Source: Reinekea marinisedimentorum (GTDB lineage Bacteria > Pseudomonadota > Gammaproteobacteria > Pseudomonadales > Natronospirillaceae). From it: a stretch of 64,000 nt of DNA. The notes beneath the pieces are model-generated. The model saw only the letters and a list, made by a program, of their open reading frames with translations, did no database searches and had not been told where the DNA came from. The stretch spans positions 1 through 64,000 of the forward strand of contig NZ_SLZR01000002.1 in assembly GCF_004341165.1 (NCBI RefSeq), given 5' to 3'. Both the position numbers and the translations under genes were made by a program. Shown here in pieces: positions 6,935 to 19,842 of the stretch (its first letter is position 1; the number at the start of each line of letters is the position of its first letter).

Positions 6935-7690
6935 TTACTGGCGTTGGCGGACAACTTCAAACAGGCAGACGCCGGCAGCAACCGAAACGTTCAGGCTGCT
7001 GACCTGACCGGCCATTGGGATGTTAATCAGCACATCACAGGTTTCGCGCGTTAACCGACGTAACCCCTTTCCTTCAGCCCCCATCACCAATGCAATCGGC
7101 CCGGTGAGCTTATTCTGATAAATAGGCGTTGAAGCCTCTCCTGCCGTCCCGTAAACCCAGATGCCACGTTCCTTTAAAGACTCCAGCGTACGCGTCAAAT
7201 TCGTCACTGCAAAGAACGGCACTGTATCCGCCGCACCGCTGGCAATATTGACCGCTGTTGGCGTTAAGGTCGCAGATTTATCCTTCGGTACAATCAAGCC
7301 ATGCGCACCGGCAGCATCGCAGCTGCGCAAGCAGGCACCGATGTTATGCGGGTCGGTCACGCCATCCAGAACCAGCAACAGCGGCGGCTCTTCCAGCTTA
7401 TCGAGCATCGCTTCCAGATCGTTTTCCTTCAGCACCGGTGCCGCCATTGTTTGCAACAGTACACCCTGATGGCGGGCATCGTTCAACTGCTGCTTCTGAA
7501 GAATTCGCTCAAAGCTGTCGCGATCGACCAGGCGGAACTTCACACCCTGCTCTCGCACTAAATCGAGCAACTTATTCATTCGGTTATCCTGCCGACCCTT
7601 CAGCAGAATGACCTCACGGATTCGATCCGGGTTGGTTTCCAGCGCGCTGTGCGCAGCATGCAATCCAAAAACCCACATGGAATCGGACAT
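6935..7690 (-). CDS. rlmB: 23S rRNA (guanosine-2'-O)-methyltransferase RlmB
   Basis: RlmB methylates the 2'-O of G2251 (E. coli numbering) in the 23S rRNA P-loop. The 251-aa protein has the N-terminal substrate-binding domain (VFGLHAAHSALETNPDRIREV) and the SPOUT catalytic domain with motif 1 VLDGVTDPHNIGACLRSCDA, motif 2 ALVMGAEGKGLRRLTRE and motif 3 NIPMAGQVSSLNVSVAAGV, which form the knotted SAM site. It is the last gene of the leftward run, 117 bp after rnr, the same order as rnr-rlmB in E. coli. Confidence 0.96.
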   Translation of the reverse strand: MSDSMWVFGLHAAHSALETNPDRIREVILLKGRQDNRMNKLLDLVREQGVKFRLVDRDSFERILQKQQLNDARHQGVLLQTMAAPVLKENDLEAMLDKLEEPPLLLVLDGVTDPHNIGACLRSCDAAGAHGLIVPKDKSATLTPTAVNIASGAADTVPFFAVTNLTRTLESLKERGIWVYGTAGEASTPIYQNKLTGPIALVMGAEGKGLRRLTRETCDVLINIPMAGQVSSLNVSVAAGVCLFEVVRQRQ

Positions 7691-7807
7691 TCTATTAACT
7701 CCTAAAACTTAAATTTATAACAGAATAGCCGCAGTCTTCGGTGGCAGCCTTGCGCAGTACTGATCGTACCCGCGAACTTAATGGCGGCTCACCGAAGTAA
7801 CTTTAGA

Positions 7808-10186
7808 TTAACGCTTGCGGCTTTTCTTCTTAGTACCGGAAGGCGCTTTGCTCTTTGATTTTTTAGCGGAGCTCTTACCCTTGTTTTTGGCTGAGCTTTT
7901 ACTGTTGTTCCGGCCTTTGAAATTACCCTGACCACCCGAGCCACTGCCTTTTTGATCGGCCAGTTCAAAATCGATCTTGCGCTCATCCAGGCTCACGCGG
8001 GTAACACGCACGCTCAGCTTATCGCCCAGCTTATAGATTTTATGAGTCCGCTCACCCACCAGACGGTGACCGGCCTCCTGATACTGGTAATAATCTGACT
8101 GCAGGCTGGAAATGTGCACCAAGCCATCTACATAGACTTCATCGAGCTGAACAAACAGACCAAAGTTCGTCACCGAGGAAACCGTACCGGTGTACTCTTC
8201 GCCGATATGGCCGCGCATGTATTCACACTTCAACCAGGCAATAACATCCCAGGTGGCTTCATCGGCACGGCGCTCGGCCATTGAGCATTGCTCACCCAAC
8301 TCGTACATCGCCTTCATATCGTACGGGTAGATATCGGCAGGCTGCATCAGGATGGTGTGCTTCATACGACGCACCATGGACGTTCGCTTCTTGCTGCGGA
8401 TTACCGAGCGGATGGCCCGGTGTACCAGTAAATCCGGATAGCGGCGAATCGGCGAGGTAAAGTGTGCGTACTTATCGAACGCCAGACCGAAGTGACCAAT
8501 GTTGTCCGGCTGATAAACTGCCTGCGCCATAGAGCGCAGCATAACCGTTTGCAGCAGTTCAAAGTCTTCACGGTGAACAATTTGCGCCAGCAACTTCTGG
8601 TAGTCTTTTGCCGTAGGCTTGAAGCCACCGGTCAACGCCAGGCCCTGCTCACCCATATAGGTACGCAGGTTCTCCAGTTTTTCAAAAGAGGGGGTATCGT
8701 GCACACGGTACAGACACGGGATTTCCAGTTTTTCCAGGAAGGTCGCGGCTGAAACGTTCGCCGCCAGCATGCATTCCTCGATTAAACGATGCGCCTCATT
8801 GCGCTCGGTTGGCACAATGCGATCAATCTTGCGGTCGTTATCGAACACGATGCGGGTTTCACGCGTTTCGTATTCAATAGCGCCACGCTCGGCACGGGCC
8901 ACACGGAAACGCTGATACACCTCGTTCAGGGTATCGATGTTTTTCAGTACCTTAGCGCCAAAGCTCTTTTTGAAGTCATTGCGCTTACTGCTGTCTTCCA
9001 GCAGATCACCAACAATGGTGTAGGTTAGCCGTGCGTGCGAGTGGATAACGCCTTCCATGAACTTAAAGTTCAGCACCTCGCCCTGCTCTGAAACATCCAT
9101 CTCACAGACCAGTGATAAACGGTCAGCATGCGGGTTCAGTGAGCACAGGCCGTTAGAGAGCACCTCTGGCAGCATGGGAATAACGCGCTCAGGGAAATAT
9201 ACCGAGGTGGCGCGATTGCGGGCCTCGTAATCGAGCGGGCTGTTCACCGGCACGTAATGAGAGACATCAGCAATGGCCACGAACAGTTTAATGTTGCCGT
9301 TCTTTAATGGCTTGGCAAACACGGCATCGTCGAAATCGCGCGCGTCTTCACCATCGATGGTCACAAAGGCTTCACCACGAAGATCAACGCGGTCGACCTT
9401 ATCGTCTTCATTGACCTCTTCGCTCATGCCGACAATCTGTTCTTCAACTTCAAACGGCCATTCATGCGGAATTTCATAGCTGCGCAGTGCAATATCGATT
9501 TCCATGCCCGGCGCCATGTGCTCGCCCATCACCTTGATGACTTTGCCAATGGGCTGCTTGCGGAATTCCGGCTGTTCAATAATGCGTACGACAACAATGT
9601 CGCCATCGCTGGCCTGTTCAACATCGGCCGGCGGGACCAGAATATCGTGGGTAATGCGTTTGTTTTCCGGACGGACGACACCAAAGCCACCATCCCAGCG
9701 AAAGCGACCGACCAGTTCATCGGTATTGCGTTCCAGCACTTCTTTGATTGTCGCTTCAATTCGACCCCGATTATCACGGCTGCCTTTTCGCGCCAGCACC
9801 ACATCACCATCGAAACAACAACGCATCTGCCGGTAGTTGAGCACGAAATCTTTGCCACCCTGTTCAGGGATCAGGAAACCATGACCATCAGCATGGCCCT
9901 GTACGCGGCCGCGCACCAGATCCAGCTTATCGATGACGCCATAGGTGCCGCGACGGGTACAGTGCAACTGGCCATCTCGCACCATGGCAATCAGCCGGCG
10001 GCGCAGGGCTTCAATGTTGTCGTCTGAAAACAGAGCCAGCTCTTTGCACAACTCAGGGTGAGAAGCAGGGCCTTTGCGCTGCTCTAGATGTTTAAGAATA
10101 AACTCCCGGCTGGGAATAGGGTTGTCATACTTCTCTGCCTCACGCAGCTGGTGAGGGTCCTTGAGTTCGTCGTTTTTGTTTTTCAC
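7808..10186 (-). CDS. rnr: Ribonuclease R
   Basis: RNase R is a 3'-5' exoribonuclease that degrades structured RNA, including rRNA and mRNA fragments, and assists trans-translation quality control. Its 792 residues show an N-terminal helix-turn-helix region (~25-85), two cold-shock domains (~85-225), the RNB catalytic domain (~265-590) with the acidic site D278, D284, D286, D287 in TIDGEDARDFDD, an S1 domain (~645-725) and a Lys/Ser-rich tail of ~60 residues (GSGSGGQGNFKGR to the basic end), which is the typical RNA-binding tail. Start ATG at 10186. There is no nsrR upstream; purA precedes it. Confidence 0.97.
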   Translation of the reverse strand: MKNKNDELKDPHQLREAEKYDNPIPSREFILKHLEQRKGPASHPELCKELALFSDDNIEALRRRLIAMVRDGQLHCTRRGTYGVIDKLDLVRGRVQGHADGHGFLIPEQGGKDFVLNYRQMRCCFDGDVVLARKGSRDNRGRIEATIKEVLERNTDELVGRFRWDGGFGVVRPENKRITHDILVPPADVEQASDGDIVVVRIIEQPEFRKQPIGKVIKVMGEHMAPGMEIDIALRSYEIPHEWPFEVEEQIVGMSEEVNEDDKVDRVDLRGEAFVTIDGEDARDFDDAVFAKPLKNGNIKLFVAIADVSHYVPVNSPLDYEARNRATSVYFPERVIPMLPEVLSNGLCSLNPHADRLSLVCEMDVSEQGEVLNFKFMEGVIHSHARLTYTIVGDLLEDSSKRNDFKKSFGAKVLKNIDTLNEVYQRFRVARAERGAIEYETRETRIVFDNDRKIDRIVPTERNEAHRLIEECMLAANVSAATFLEKLEIPCLYRVHDTPSFEKLENLRTYMGEQGLALTGGFKPTAKDYQKLLAQIVHREDFELLQTVMLRSMAQAVYQPDNIGHFGLAFDKYAHFTSPIRRYPDLLVHRAIRSVIRSKKRTSMVRRMKHTILMQPADIYPYDMKAMYELGEQCSMAERRADEATWDVIAWLKCEYMRGHIGEEYTGTVSSVTNFGLFVQLDEVYVDGLVHISSLQSDYYQYQEAGHRLVGERTHKIYKLGDKLSVRVTRVSLDERKIDFELADQKGSGSGGQGNFKGRNNSKSSAKNKGKSSAKKSKSKAPSGTKKKSRKR

Positions 10187-10281
10187 GATATCCGTAGTTC
10201 GCTGGTTTAAATGTGATCGGAGTATAGCGTTTGCAGGCTGATAACAGTAGCGGAGAGTTATTAACGGGGCACTTGAGAGTG

Positions 10282-10308
10282 TAAAACCGGAAGGCGGCTG
10301 CCTTCCGG
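10282..10308 (-). terminator. Rho-independent terminator after purA
   Basis: On the minus strand the 9-bp stem CCGGAAGGC-AGCC-GCCTTCCGG (10287-10308) is followed by TTTTAC. It ends about ten bases past the purA stop, so rnr probably also has its own promoter in the 10187-10280 gap. Confidence 0.8.
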
Positions 10309-10318
10309 CTGGCTGAGA

Positions 10319-12809
<2,491 letters not shown>

Positions 12810-12853
12810 GCGTAGTTAAATCCCATCATTTCACTAATTTAGGGCACAAAAAA

Positions 12854-12870
12854 ACCGGGCATCGCCCGGT
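12854..12870 (-). terminator. Rho-independent terminator after hflC
   Basis: On the minus strand ACCGGGC-GAT-GCCCGGT is followed by a run of T (complement of the A7 at 12848-12853). It separates hfq-hflXKC from hisZ-purA. Confidence 0.85.
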
Positions 12871-12930
12871 TGATGGATTATACACTTGCTAGCAAGCAGT
12901 ACCCAAGCCTTTTTTGGAGGCTCTGGCCTT

Positions 12931-13866
12931 TTATTGCTTACCCGTCTGATCTTTCAGGAAACGGAAGAAATCGGAATCCGGTTCCAGCACCATCAGGTCA
13001 CCGGAATCCCCAAAGGATGTGCGGTAAGCCTGCAGGCTTCGGTAGAAGGCATAGAAATCCGCATCTTTGCTATAAGCATCAGCGTAAATTTTTGCTGCTT
13101 CTGCATCACCTTCACCGCGAATCTTCTCAGCTTCACGATAGGCGTTTGCCAGTGTAATGGTACGTTCCTGATCCGCATTAGCGCTGATAATCTCAGCCTG
13201 TCGCTGACCTTCTGAGCGGAAGCTTCGTGCCAGCTGCTCACGTTCAGAGCGCATACGACGGAATACGTCGTCGGATACCTGCTCCGGCAGATCGATGGCT
13301 TTCACACGAATATCCAGAACCTCGATACCCAGCTCTTCATGAGCAACGCGATTCACTTTTATCAACACTTCTTCCATCAGTGCATCACGCTCACCATCAT
13401 CTGCTGAGCCGATGATGTTGGTCGCCGGAAGCTTCTGGTCATTTTTCAGACCGGTAACCACTTCACGCAGAGATTTATCACCAAAGGCATCACGCAGTGC
13501 CGCGTTTACACGCGAACCCAGTACCTGATTGGCAGAGAAGAAATCACCACCACTGTTCGCGGTATAGAACTTCAGGGTATCGGCAATGCGCCATTGCACG
13601 TAGGAATCCACTTCCAGGCTCTTCTGCTCGCTGGTAATGAATCGCTCTGGCTGGCTATCCAGGGTAATGACACGGATATCGAACTTTTTGATATCGTGCA
13701 CAACCGGAATTTTGAAGTGCAGACCAGGCTCAATATCCGTGGTCACCACCTCACCGAACTTCAGCTTAATGGCGCTTTCGGTTTCTTTTACCGTGTACAG
13801 ACTGACATAACCCGCCACGATCAGCACCGCAAGTAATGCAATTAGAGCGCTACTTTTAAAATTCAT
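12931..13866 (-). CDS. hflC: HflC, FtsH-associated SPFH/band-7 protein
   Basis: HflC joins HflK in a large membrane complex that encloses and modulates the FtsH protease. The 311-aa protein has a single N-terminal membrane anchor (residues ~7-24, ALIALLAVLIVAGYVSLYTV), then the band-7 domain starting VKETESAIKLKFGE, a basic FIT-type stretch (PERFITSEQKSLEVDSYVQW) and a long helical region (REQLARSFRSEGQRQAEIIS). It follows hflK with a 13-bp gap and ends the hfl operon before a terminator. Confidence 0.96.
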   Translation of the reverse strand: MNFKSSALIALLAVLIVAGYVSLYTVKETESAIKLKFGEVVTTDIEPGLHFKIPVVHDIKKFDIRVITLDSQPERFITSEQKSLEVDSYVQWRIADTLKFYTANSGGDFFSANQVLGSRVNAALRDAFGDKSLREVVTGLKNDQKLPATNIIGSADDGERDALMEEVLIKVNRVAHEELGIEVLDIRVKAIDLPEQVSDDVFRRMRSEREQLARSFRSEGQRQAEIISANADQERTITLANAYREAEKIRGEGDAEAAKIYADAYSKDADFYAFYRSLQAYRTSFGDSGDLMVLEPDSDFFRFLKDQTGKQ

Positions 13867-13879
13867 CTTATCGCTCCTA

Positions 13880-15055
13880 TTAATTATTACGACGTCGGCT
13901 CTGCTCAGTGATAATCCGATCGTATAGATCGCTGATTTCAGACTGAGTCAGAGAGTCAATGTTAGACAAGCCAGATACACCGCCTACCGTTGCCGGGGCA
14001 CTTTTGCGAATCTGATCCAACGGCAAATACATCATGTTGTTGCCACTTTCGACATCCAACAATACCTTGGCGCTCTTGCTGTATACCTCTTCGATGGTAG
14101 ACAGATACAGACGCTGACGGGTGATTTCTGGTGCCTTCTGATATTCGGTCAACAGCGAGGTGAAACGGTCAGCATCACCCGATGCTTTTGCGATTGACTC
14201 CTGGCGATAGGCTTCAGCCTCTGCCAGCTGACGCTGGGCCTGGCCTTGAGCAACTGGAACAATCTGGTTGGCATAGGCCTGGGCTTCGTTGATCAGGCGC
14301 TGCTGATCTTCGCGGGCCTTGATTACATCATCGAAGGCGTCCTGCACCGCAGCCGGTGCTGATGCGTTGTTCACTTTCAGTTCGGCCAGCTGAATACCGA
14401 CACGGTAGCTGTCGAGATATTCCTGCAGGCGCTCTTTCACCAGAGACTGAACTTCATCACGGCCATTGGTAATTACGTATTCCAGACGCGCAGAGCCCAC
14501 AACATGCCTTAAGGCCGATTCTGCCGCGTGCGACATGGTCGATTGAGGATCACGTACGTTGAGCGCATAAGATTTAGCATCGGCGGCACGGTATTCCACT
14601 GTCATGGAAACCTGCACGATGTTTTCATCTGCAGTCAGCATTGATGCGTTGAGACTGTGCTCGCGGATCTGGGTAACGTTTACCTTTTCCTCGATCACAT
14701 CGACAAACGGAATTTTAAAATGCAGACCCGGTGGCTGAATGCTCTGGAAAGCACCCAGTCGCAGTACCACGGCCCGCTCAGATTCATCGACGGTATAAGC
14801 TGAGTTATACACCGTGTAGATCACACCAAGCACGACCAAAATAGCAAGGATGGACCCTATGCCACCGCCGCTGCCTTTTGGTGCGTCGTCGCTGTTGCGG
14901 TTTTTATTGCCACCGCCACCCAGCCACTTGTTCAGCTTCGTGTTGAGCTGCTTAAATAAATCGTCCAGATCCGGTGGTCCATCGTTCTTTTTACGATTCC
15001 GGTTACCCCAAGGATCTTGGTCATTACCCCCACCTGGTGGTTCATTCCACGCCAT
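13880..15055 (-). CDS. hflK: HflK, FtsH-associated SPFH/band-7 protein
   Basis: Partner of HflC in the FtsH-regulating complex. The 391-aa protein begins with the typical Pro/Gly/Asn-rich cytoplasmic tail (MAWNEPPGGGNDQDPWGNRN), has one TM segment at ~65-85 (GSILAILVVLGVIYTVYNSA), then the band-7 domain (YTVDESERAVVLRLGAFQ) and a coiled-coil region rich in Ala/Glu/Gln. I set the start at the ATG at 15055, which has GGAG upstream and gives the family N-terminus; the longer frame from 15067 begins with MELT. Confidence 0.96.
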   Translation of the reverse strand: MAWNEPPGGGNDQDPWGNRNRKKNDGPPDLDDLFKQLNTKLNKWLGGGGNKNRNSDDAPKGSGGGIGSILAILVVLGVIYTVYNSAYTVDESERAVVLRLGAFQSIQPPGLHFKIPFVDVIEEKVNVTQIREHSLNASMLTADENIVQVSMTVEYRAADAKSYALNVRDPQSTMSHAAESALRHVVGSARLEYVITNGRDEVQSLVKERLQEYLDSYRVGIQLAELKVNNASAPAAVQDAFDDVIKAREDQQRLINEAQAYANQIVPVAQGQAQRQLAEAEAYRQESIAKASGDADRFTSLLTEYQKAPEITRQRLYLSTIEEVYSKSAKVLLDVESGNNMMYLPLDQIRKSAPATVGGVSGLSNIDSLTQSEISDLYDRIITEQSRRRNN

Positions 15056-15100
15056 GGTCAACTCCATATTTTATTATCGTATTAATAACTGTCTGATCAG

Positions 15101-16414
15101 CTATCGCTCATAAGGTTCTTTGATTCGCGCTACACCGAACCGCTCTTCAGAAAGATTAAACCGCTTCAGCAGCTGCTTAAAATCCTTCTTCTGGATGCGT
15201 ATATGAATTGATACGCTGCCATCGTCTTCATAGTTCTCTGAAACCAGAGCATTACGTTCAAAAAGTGCGGCACGCAAACCCAGCTCGTTTGGCTGCAGGG
15301 CAATTGATTTTTCAATAACCTCATCCCCCAGCAGCTCAGCGATAGCTGAGTTAATCAGGCTGGTCCCTTCTCCGCTATGGGCAGATACCCATACACGCAC
15401 CGGAACACCCTCATCATTTCGCTCAATCGCCGGTTGAAAATCATCTAATAAATCTATTTTATTAAAGACTTCAAGTCGAGGAATGTCATTACTTCCGATC
15501 TCATCAAGTACATTTTCAACCTGAGTAATATTATTGAGGCGATTTTCGTCAGCACAATCCACCACATGCAATAAAAGGTCAGCTTCAGCCGTTTCCTGCA
15601 GTGTAGCCTTAAACGCCTCGACCAATTTATGAGGCAGGTGACGAATAAAGCCCACGGTATCGGCCAGCACAATCGACCCCATATCGGGGATCTCCAGACG
15701 CCGGAGCGTTGGATCCAGTGTGGCAAACAGCTGGTCGGCCGCATAAACCGTAGCATCGGTCAGGCGATTGAACAGCGTTGACTTACCGGCATTGGTATAG
15801 CCCACCAGTGAAACCGTTGGTGTATCTGAGCGCGAGCGGGCACGCCGCGACTGATTACGCTGGGTTTCAACCTTTTTCAGCTTCTTGTTAATCGTACTGA
15901 TGCGAATTCGCAGCAGGCGACGGTCGGTTTCGAGCTGGGTTTCACCCGGGCCACGCAGACCAATCCCCCCCTTCTGGCGCTCCAGGTGGCTCCAGCCACG
16001 CACCAGACGGGTACTCTGATATTGTAGCTGTGCCAGCTCAACCTGCAGCTTACCTTCATGGGTTCGCGCCCGTTGCGCAAAGATATCGAGAATCAGGCCG
16101 GTTCGGTCCAGCACCCGGCACTCGATCTCTGCCTCAACATTACGCTCCTGCGAAGGGCTTAATGCATGGTTAAACAACACCACATCGGCTTCATAGTCCT
16201 GCACGGCCTGGCGGATTTCCTCCAGCTTACCGGTACCGACAAAAAACTTGGGGTGGGGTGTTGTGCGCACGGCACGAATGTAAGTAGCCGGATCAGCACC
16301 TGCTGAAACAACTAACTCTTCAAATTCAATTGGGTCTTCACGATGGTCGGATTCGGGGAAATCTACATGGACCAATATAGCCCGATTGCCGGCTTCGGCA
16401 CGTTCAAAAAACAA
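15101..16414 (-). CDS. hflX: GTPase HflX
   Basis: HflX is a ribosome-associated GTPase that splits or rescues stalled 70S ribosomes under stress. The 437-aa protein has the N-terminal HflX domain (VSAGADPATYIRAVRTTPHP, FFVGTGKLEEI), the glycine-rich linker KGGIGLRGPGETQLETDRR, then the G domain: G1 GYTNAGKSTLFNRL, G3 DTVGFIRHLP, G4 NKID and G5 VSAHSGEG. It lies between hfq and hflK as in most gammaproteobacteria. Confidence 0.97.
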   Translation of the reverse strand: MFFERAEAGNRAILVHVDFPESDHREDPIEFEELVVSAGADPATYIRAVRTTPHPKFFVGTGKLEEIRQAVQDYEADVVLFNHALSPSQERNVEAEIECRVLDRTGLILDIFAQRARTHEGKLQVELAQLQYQSTRLVRGWSHLERQKGGIGLRGPGETQLETDRRLLRIRISTINKKLKKVETQRNQSRRARSRSDTPTVSLVGYTNAGKSTLFNRLTDATVYAADQLFATLDPTLRRLEIPDMGSIVLADTVGFIRHLPHKLVEAFKATLQETAEADLLLHVVDCADENRLNNITQVENVLDEIGSNDIPRLEVFNKIDLLDDFQPAIERNDEGVPVRVWVSAHSGEGTSLINSAIAELLGDEVIEKSIALQPNELGLRAALFERNALVSENYEDDGSVSIHIRIQKKDFKQLLKRFNLSEERFGVARIKEPYER

Positions 16415-16482
16415 TTAGAAAACTCCGATGCCCGGCACTGCCGGGCGATGGGGCAACAACAACAAACTGCTTCTGCGAACAG

Positions 16483-16728
16483 TTACTCAATGGTTACGGA
16501 TTCTTCGCCGTCCATTGAAATCTTAACGTTGCGGGCAGGAACAACAGTAGAAATGGCATGTTTATAGACCATTTGGCTAACAGTATTCTTCAATAAGATC
16601 ACGAATTGATCGAAGCTTTCGATCTGACCCTGTAATTTAATTCCGTTCACCAGAAAGATAGAAACTGGAATTCGCTCTTTTCGTAGCGCGTTTAAGAAAG
16701 GGTCTTGTAAAGACTGGCCCTTTGACAT
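16483..16728 (-). CDS. hfq: RNA chaperone Hfq
   Basis: Hfq forms a hexameric Sm ring that pairs small RNAs with mRNAs. The 81-aa protein has Sm1 ([40 protein letters not shown]) and Sm2 ([11 protein letters not shown]) and a short tail ([12 protein letters not shown]), shorter than the E. coli C-terminus. The proximal-site residues Q8, D9, F39 and the YKH motif are present. ATG at 16728 is preceded by AAAGGAG; the open frame extends upstream to 16749 but the added residues are not family-like. The 280-bp gap up to miaA could hold an hfq promoter, but I saw no clear boxes. Confidence 0.97.
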   Translation of the reverse strand: MSKGQSLQDPFLNALRKERIPVSIFLVNGIKLQGQIESFDQFVILLKNTVSQMVYKHAISTVVPARNVKISMDGEESVTIE

Positions 16729-17008
16729 GATCGTCTCCTTTTTCCTCAAGGATTGTAATAGTAATCGGCTGACACTCTATAGTGATAAACCCGCTTTCGC
16801 CACTGGTTCACAAGCTCATCAAGGTTCCAAATGCTCCGGCGCACCCCACTGATGACTACATTTACACTACATCGGGTCGCTGAAAATACCGGAATCGCCG
16901 CATTCATAAATTCAACAACGGGATTCTAGATGATTTTAATCCAGATGTATCGGCCAACAATCATAATTTAACTATCCAATATGAAAAATTGCTGATCGTT
17001 TGGCTCAT

Positions 17009-17980
17009 TTATATGCCTGAATCAGCCAAAATTTTTGCACACCACTGCTCTGTGGAACGTGCTTCGATGTCGATTTCCTGCAACTCCGGCCAGCCACGCA
17101 GCCAGGTCAACTGCCTTTTAGCCAGTTGCCGGGTAGCGATAATGCCGCGCTCAACCATTTCATCAAAGTTGTATTCGCCCAGAAAGTACTGCCACATCTG
17201 GCGATAGCCAACGCTGCGGATGGAGGGCAAATCCAGATGCAGGTCACCGCGCTCGAACAGCAGCCTGGCTTCCTGCTCGAAGCCCATATCAATCATCTGA
17301 TGATAGCGCCGGGCAATGCGTTCATGCAGCACCTTTCGGTCATTCGGTATCACCGCATACTGCTGTAGCCGGTATGGAAAAGCCTCGATGGCCGCTGCCG
17401 AAAGCTTACCCTTGCCATCACTGCTGCCTTCGGCCCAGAAGCTGGAGATAGGCTTGCCGGACACCCGGTAGACCTCCAGCGCACGCTGCACCCGCTGCGG
17501 ATTTTGCAATTCAATTCTGCCGTGTGCGACCGGGTCGACCCGCTGCAGCTCATCCACCAGCGCCTGCAGGCCTTCGCTGGCCAGCTTGTGCTGAATTGCT
17601 GCCCGCACCCCCTCGTTGGAGGGCGGCATTTCTGCCAACGGCTCGACCAACGTTTTAAAATACAGCATGGTGCCACCGGTCAGCAGCGGCACCTTGCCGC
17701 GCGCGGTGATTTGCGCCATCAGCTCAAGCGCATCGTTGCGGAACTGCACCGCCGAATAGCTTTCAGACGGATCACAGATATCGATCAGATGATGCGGTGC
17801 TCTGGCCAGCTCCTCTGCGGTCGGTGTCGCCGTGCCGATATCCATGCCTTTATAGATCTGCGCCGAATCGACCGAAATAATCTCGCACTGGCCCTGCTCT
17901 ACCAGAGACATCGCCAGATTGGTTTTACCGGCCGCGGTCGGGCCCATCAAAAACAGCGCTAAGGGTTTTTCCTGCATCAT
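17009..17980 (-). CDS. miaA: tRNA dimethylallyltransferase MiaA
   Basis: MiaA transfers the dimethylallyl group to N6 of A37 in tRNAs reading UNN codons. The 323-aa protein has P-loop GPTAAGKT, the [16 protein letters not shown] motif, [18 protein letters not shown], the catalytic-centre [12 protein letters not shown], and the insertion/recognition region with [12 protein letters not shown]. Its ATG overlaps the mutL stop (TAATG), so translation is coupled; a second ATG follows directly at 17977. Order mutL-miaA-hfq is conserved. Confidence 0.97.
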   Translation of the reverse strand: MMQEKPLALFLMGPTAAGKTNLAMSLVEQGQCEIISVDSAQIYKGMDIGTATPTAEELARAPHHLIDICDPSESYSAVQFRNDALELMAQITARGKVPLLTGGTMLYFKTLVEPLAEMPPSNEGVRAAIQHKLASEGLQALVDELQRVDPVAHGRIELQNPQRVQRALEVYRVSGKPISSFWAEGSSDGKGKLSAAAIEAFPYRLQQYAVIPNDRKVLHERIARRYHQMIDMGFEQEARLLFERGDLHLDLPSIRSVGYRQMWQYFLGEYNFDEMVERGIIATRQLAKRQLTWLRGWPELQEIDIEARSTEQWCAKILADSGI

Positions 17981-19821
17981 TAACGGCCCCGCAGGAAGAG
18001 CTTATCGAGCTCTTTCATGGTCAATTGCGTCCAGGTTGGGCGCCCGTGGTTGCACTGGCCGCTGCGTTCGGTGCGCTCCATATCGCGCAACAGTGCGTTC
18101 ATTTCCGGGATTGTCAGGCTGCGGTTGGCCCGCACGGAGCCGTGACAGGCCATTGTTGAGAGAATTTCATTGCGGTGCGCCAGAATAGCATCCGAGGTTT
18201 CATGCTCAATAAAGTCGGCCAATACCGACTGGACCAGCGCTGAGGCATTCGACTGATGCAAAAATACCGGCACCTGACGGATGGTTAAGGATTCCGGCCC
18301 GGTTCGGTCTACTTCAAAGCCAAAGCCCTGCAACAGAGAGGAAAAACTTTCTGCTGCATCCGCTTCCTTTTCGCTGAGCGACAATGTCAGCGGCACCAGC
18401 AGAGGCTGGGCCTGAATGGACTGGTTATCGTACTGTTGCTTCATGCGCTCATAGGTAATTCGCTCGTGAGCGGCGTGCATATCGACAACAATCAGGCCCT
18501 GTTCCGACTGTGACAAAATATAGATGCCATGCAACTGCGCCACAGCAAAACCCAGGGGTGGTACATCACTGCTTTGCGTCTCTGGCAGCGGAGCAGAGGC
18601 TTGCGCCGTTGCCGTCGATGGCTGAATCACCTGTTCATAGAAGGCCACCTGCTCCGCGACCGGCAGCGGTTCACGCGGAGCACTGGCATAGCTGCTGGCT
18701 GCCGGTTGCATGTGCAGCGCCTGCTGACCGGCAAACTCACCGGCTTCTATGCCGGTCGCCTGGGGCACCTGCGGACGACTAATCTGCTCGGCAACCGGCG
18801 TGTTGGCATCCGGACGGTACTCGGCCAGTGCCCGATGCAACTGGGAGAACAGAAAATCGTGCACCAAACGCTGATCGCGGAAGCGAACCTCATGCTTGGT
18901 CGGGTGTACGTTGACATCGACCCCGGTGTTATCGAGCTCCAGATAGAGCACAAAACACGGCTGCCGGCCATGATAGAGCACATCCCGATAAGCCTGCTTG
19001 ACCGCATGAGCGATGACCTTATCGCGCACCACCCGGCCGTTTACAAAGAAGTACTGCATATCGGCGGTTGACCGCGAAAAGGTCGGCAAGCCCACCCAAC
19101 CGGTCATTTTCAGGCCTGCTCGCTCGGTTTCGATAACCAGCGCATTCGACATGAAATCCGGGCTGAGCAGCTGGGCGATACGGCGCTGCTGCTCGGCCAT
19201 CGTTGTTGCCGGGCGATGGGCATGAATGGTGCGGCCATTATGGGTCAGCGAAAAGCCAACATCGAAGCGTGACAACGCCTGGCGCTTTACTACCTCTTCC
19301 AGGTGATTGAATTCGGTTTTTTCGGTGCGCAGAAACTTACGCCGCGCCGGTGTATTGAAGAACAGATCGCGAACTTCAACGGTGGTGCCATCGATGTGGG
19401 CAGCCGGGGTTAGATCGACCGCCATGTCGCGGCCCTGCGCATTCACCTGCCAGGCGGTATCCTGATCAGCCGGCTTTGACGTCAGCGTCAATCGGGAGAC
19501 CGACGCTACCGAGGCCAGCGCCTCACCGCGAAAGCCGAGAGAGGTCAGCGCCTCCAGTTCATCCAGCGAATAAACCTTGGAAGTGGCATGGCGAGCCAGC
19601 GCCAATGGCAGGTCGTCCTTGCCAATGCCCCGACCATTGTCGCGCACCCGGATCAGCTTGGTACCGCCCTGTTCGATATCGATATCAATACGGGTTGCCC
19701 CTGCATCGAGGCAGTTTTCCACCAGCTCTTTGACAACCGAAGCCGGCCGCTCAACCACTTCACCCGCCGCGATCTGGTTGGCCAGACGCGGCGATAAAAC
19801 TTCAATCTTTCTTACTGTCAT
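17980..19821 (-). CDS. mutL: DNA mismatch repair protein MutL (endonuclease type)
   Basis: MutL couples MutS mismatch recognition to strand removal. The N-terminal GHKL ATPase carries [33 protein letters not shown] and [16 protein letters not shown]. After a Pro/Gln/Ala-rich linker (~345-430), the C-terminal dimerisation domain contains [12 protein letters not shown], which matches the DQHA(X)2E(X)4E metal-binding endonuclease motif, plus ACHGSVRA and CNHGRPT, the other nuclease-site motifs. E. coli MutL lacks these because it uses MutH. Length 613 aa is normal. This organism therefore probably does MutH-independent repair. Confidence 0.97.
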   Translation of the reverse strand: MTVRKIEVLSPRLANQIAAGEVVERPASVVKELVENCLDAGATRIDIDIEQGGTKLIRVRDNGRGIGKDDLPLALARHATSKVYSLDELEALTSLGFRGEALASVASVSRLTLTSKPADQDTAWQVNAQGRDMAVDLTPAAHIDGTTVEVRDLFFNTPARRKFLRTEKTEFNHLEEVVKRQALSRFDVGFSLTHNGRTIHAHRPATTMAEQQRRIAQLLSPDFMSNALVIETERAGLKMTGWVGLPTFSRSTADMQYFFVNGRVVRDKVIAHAVKQAYRDVLYHGRQPCFVLYLELDNTGVDVNVHPTKHEVRFRDQRLVHDFLFSQLHRALAEYRPDANTPVAEQISRPQVPQATGIEAGEFAGQQALHMQPAASSYASAPREPLPVAEQVAFYEQVIQPSTATAQASAPLPETQSSDVPPLGFAVAQLHGIYILSQSEQGLIVVDMHAAHERITYERMKQQYDNQSIQAQPLLVPLTLSLSEKEADAAESFSSLLQGFGFEVDRTGPESLTIRQVPVFLHQSNASALVQSVLADFIEHETSDAILAHRNEILSTMACHGSVRANRSLTIPEMNALLRDMERTERSGQCNHGRPTWTQLTMKELDKLFLRGR

Positions 19822-19842
19822 TAAAAAACCTGATTCACCCGA

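Noticed and set aside
9464-10027. 187-aa frame antisense to rnr
   Set aside because: A shadow of the RNase R cold-shock region; no motifs.
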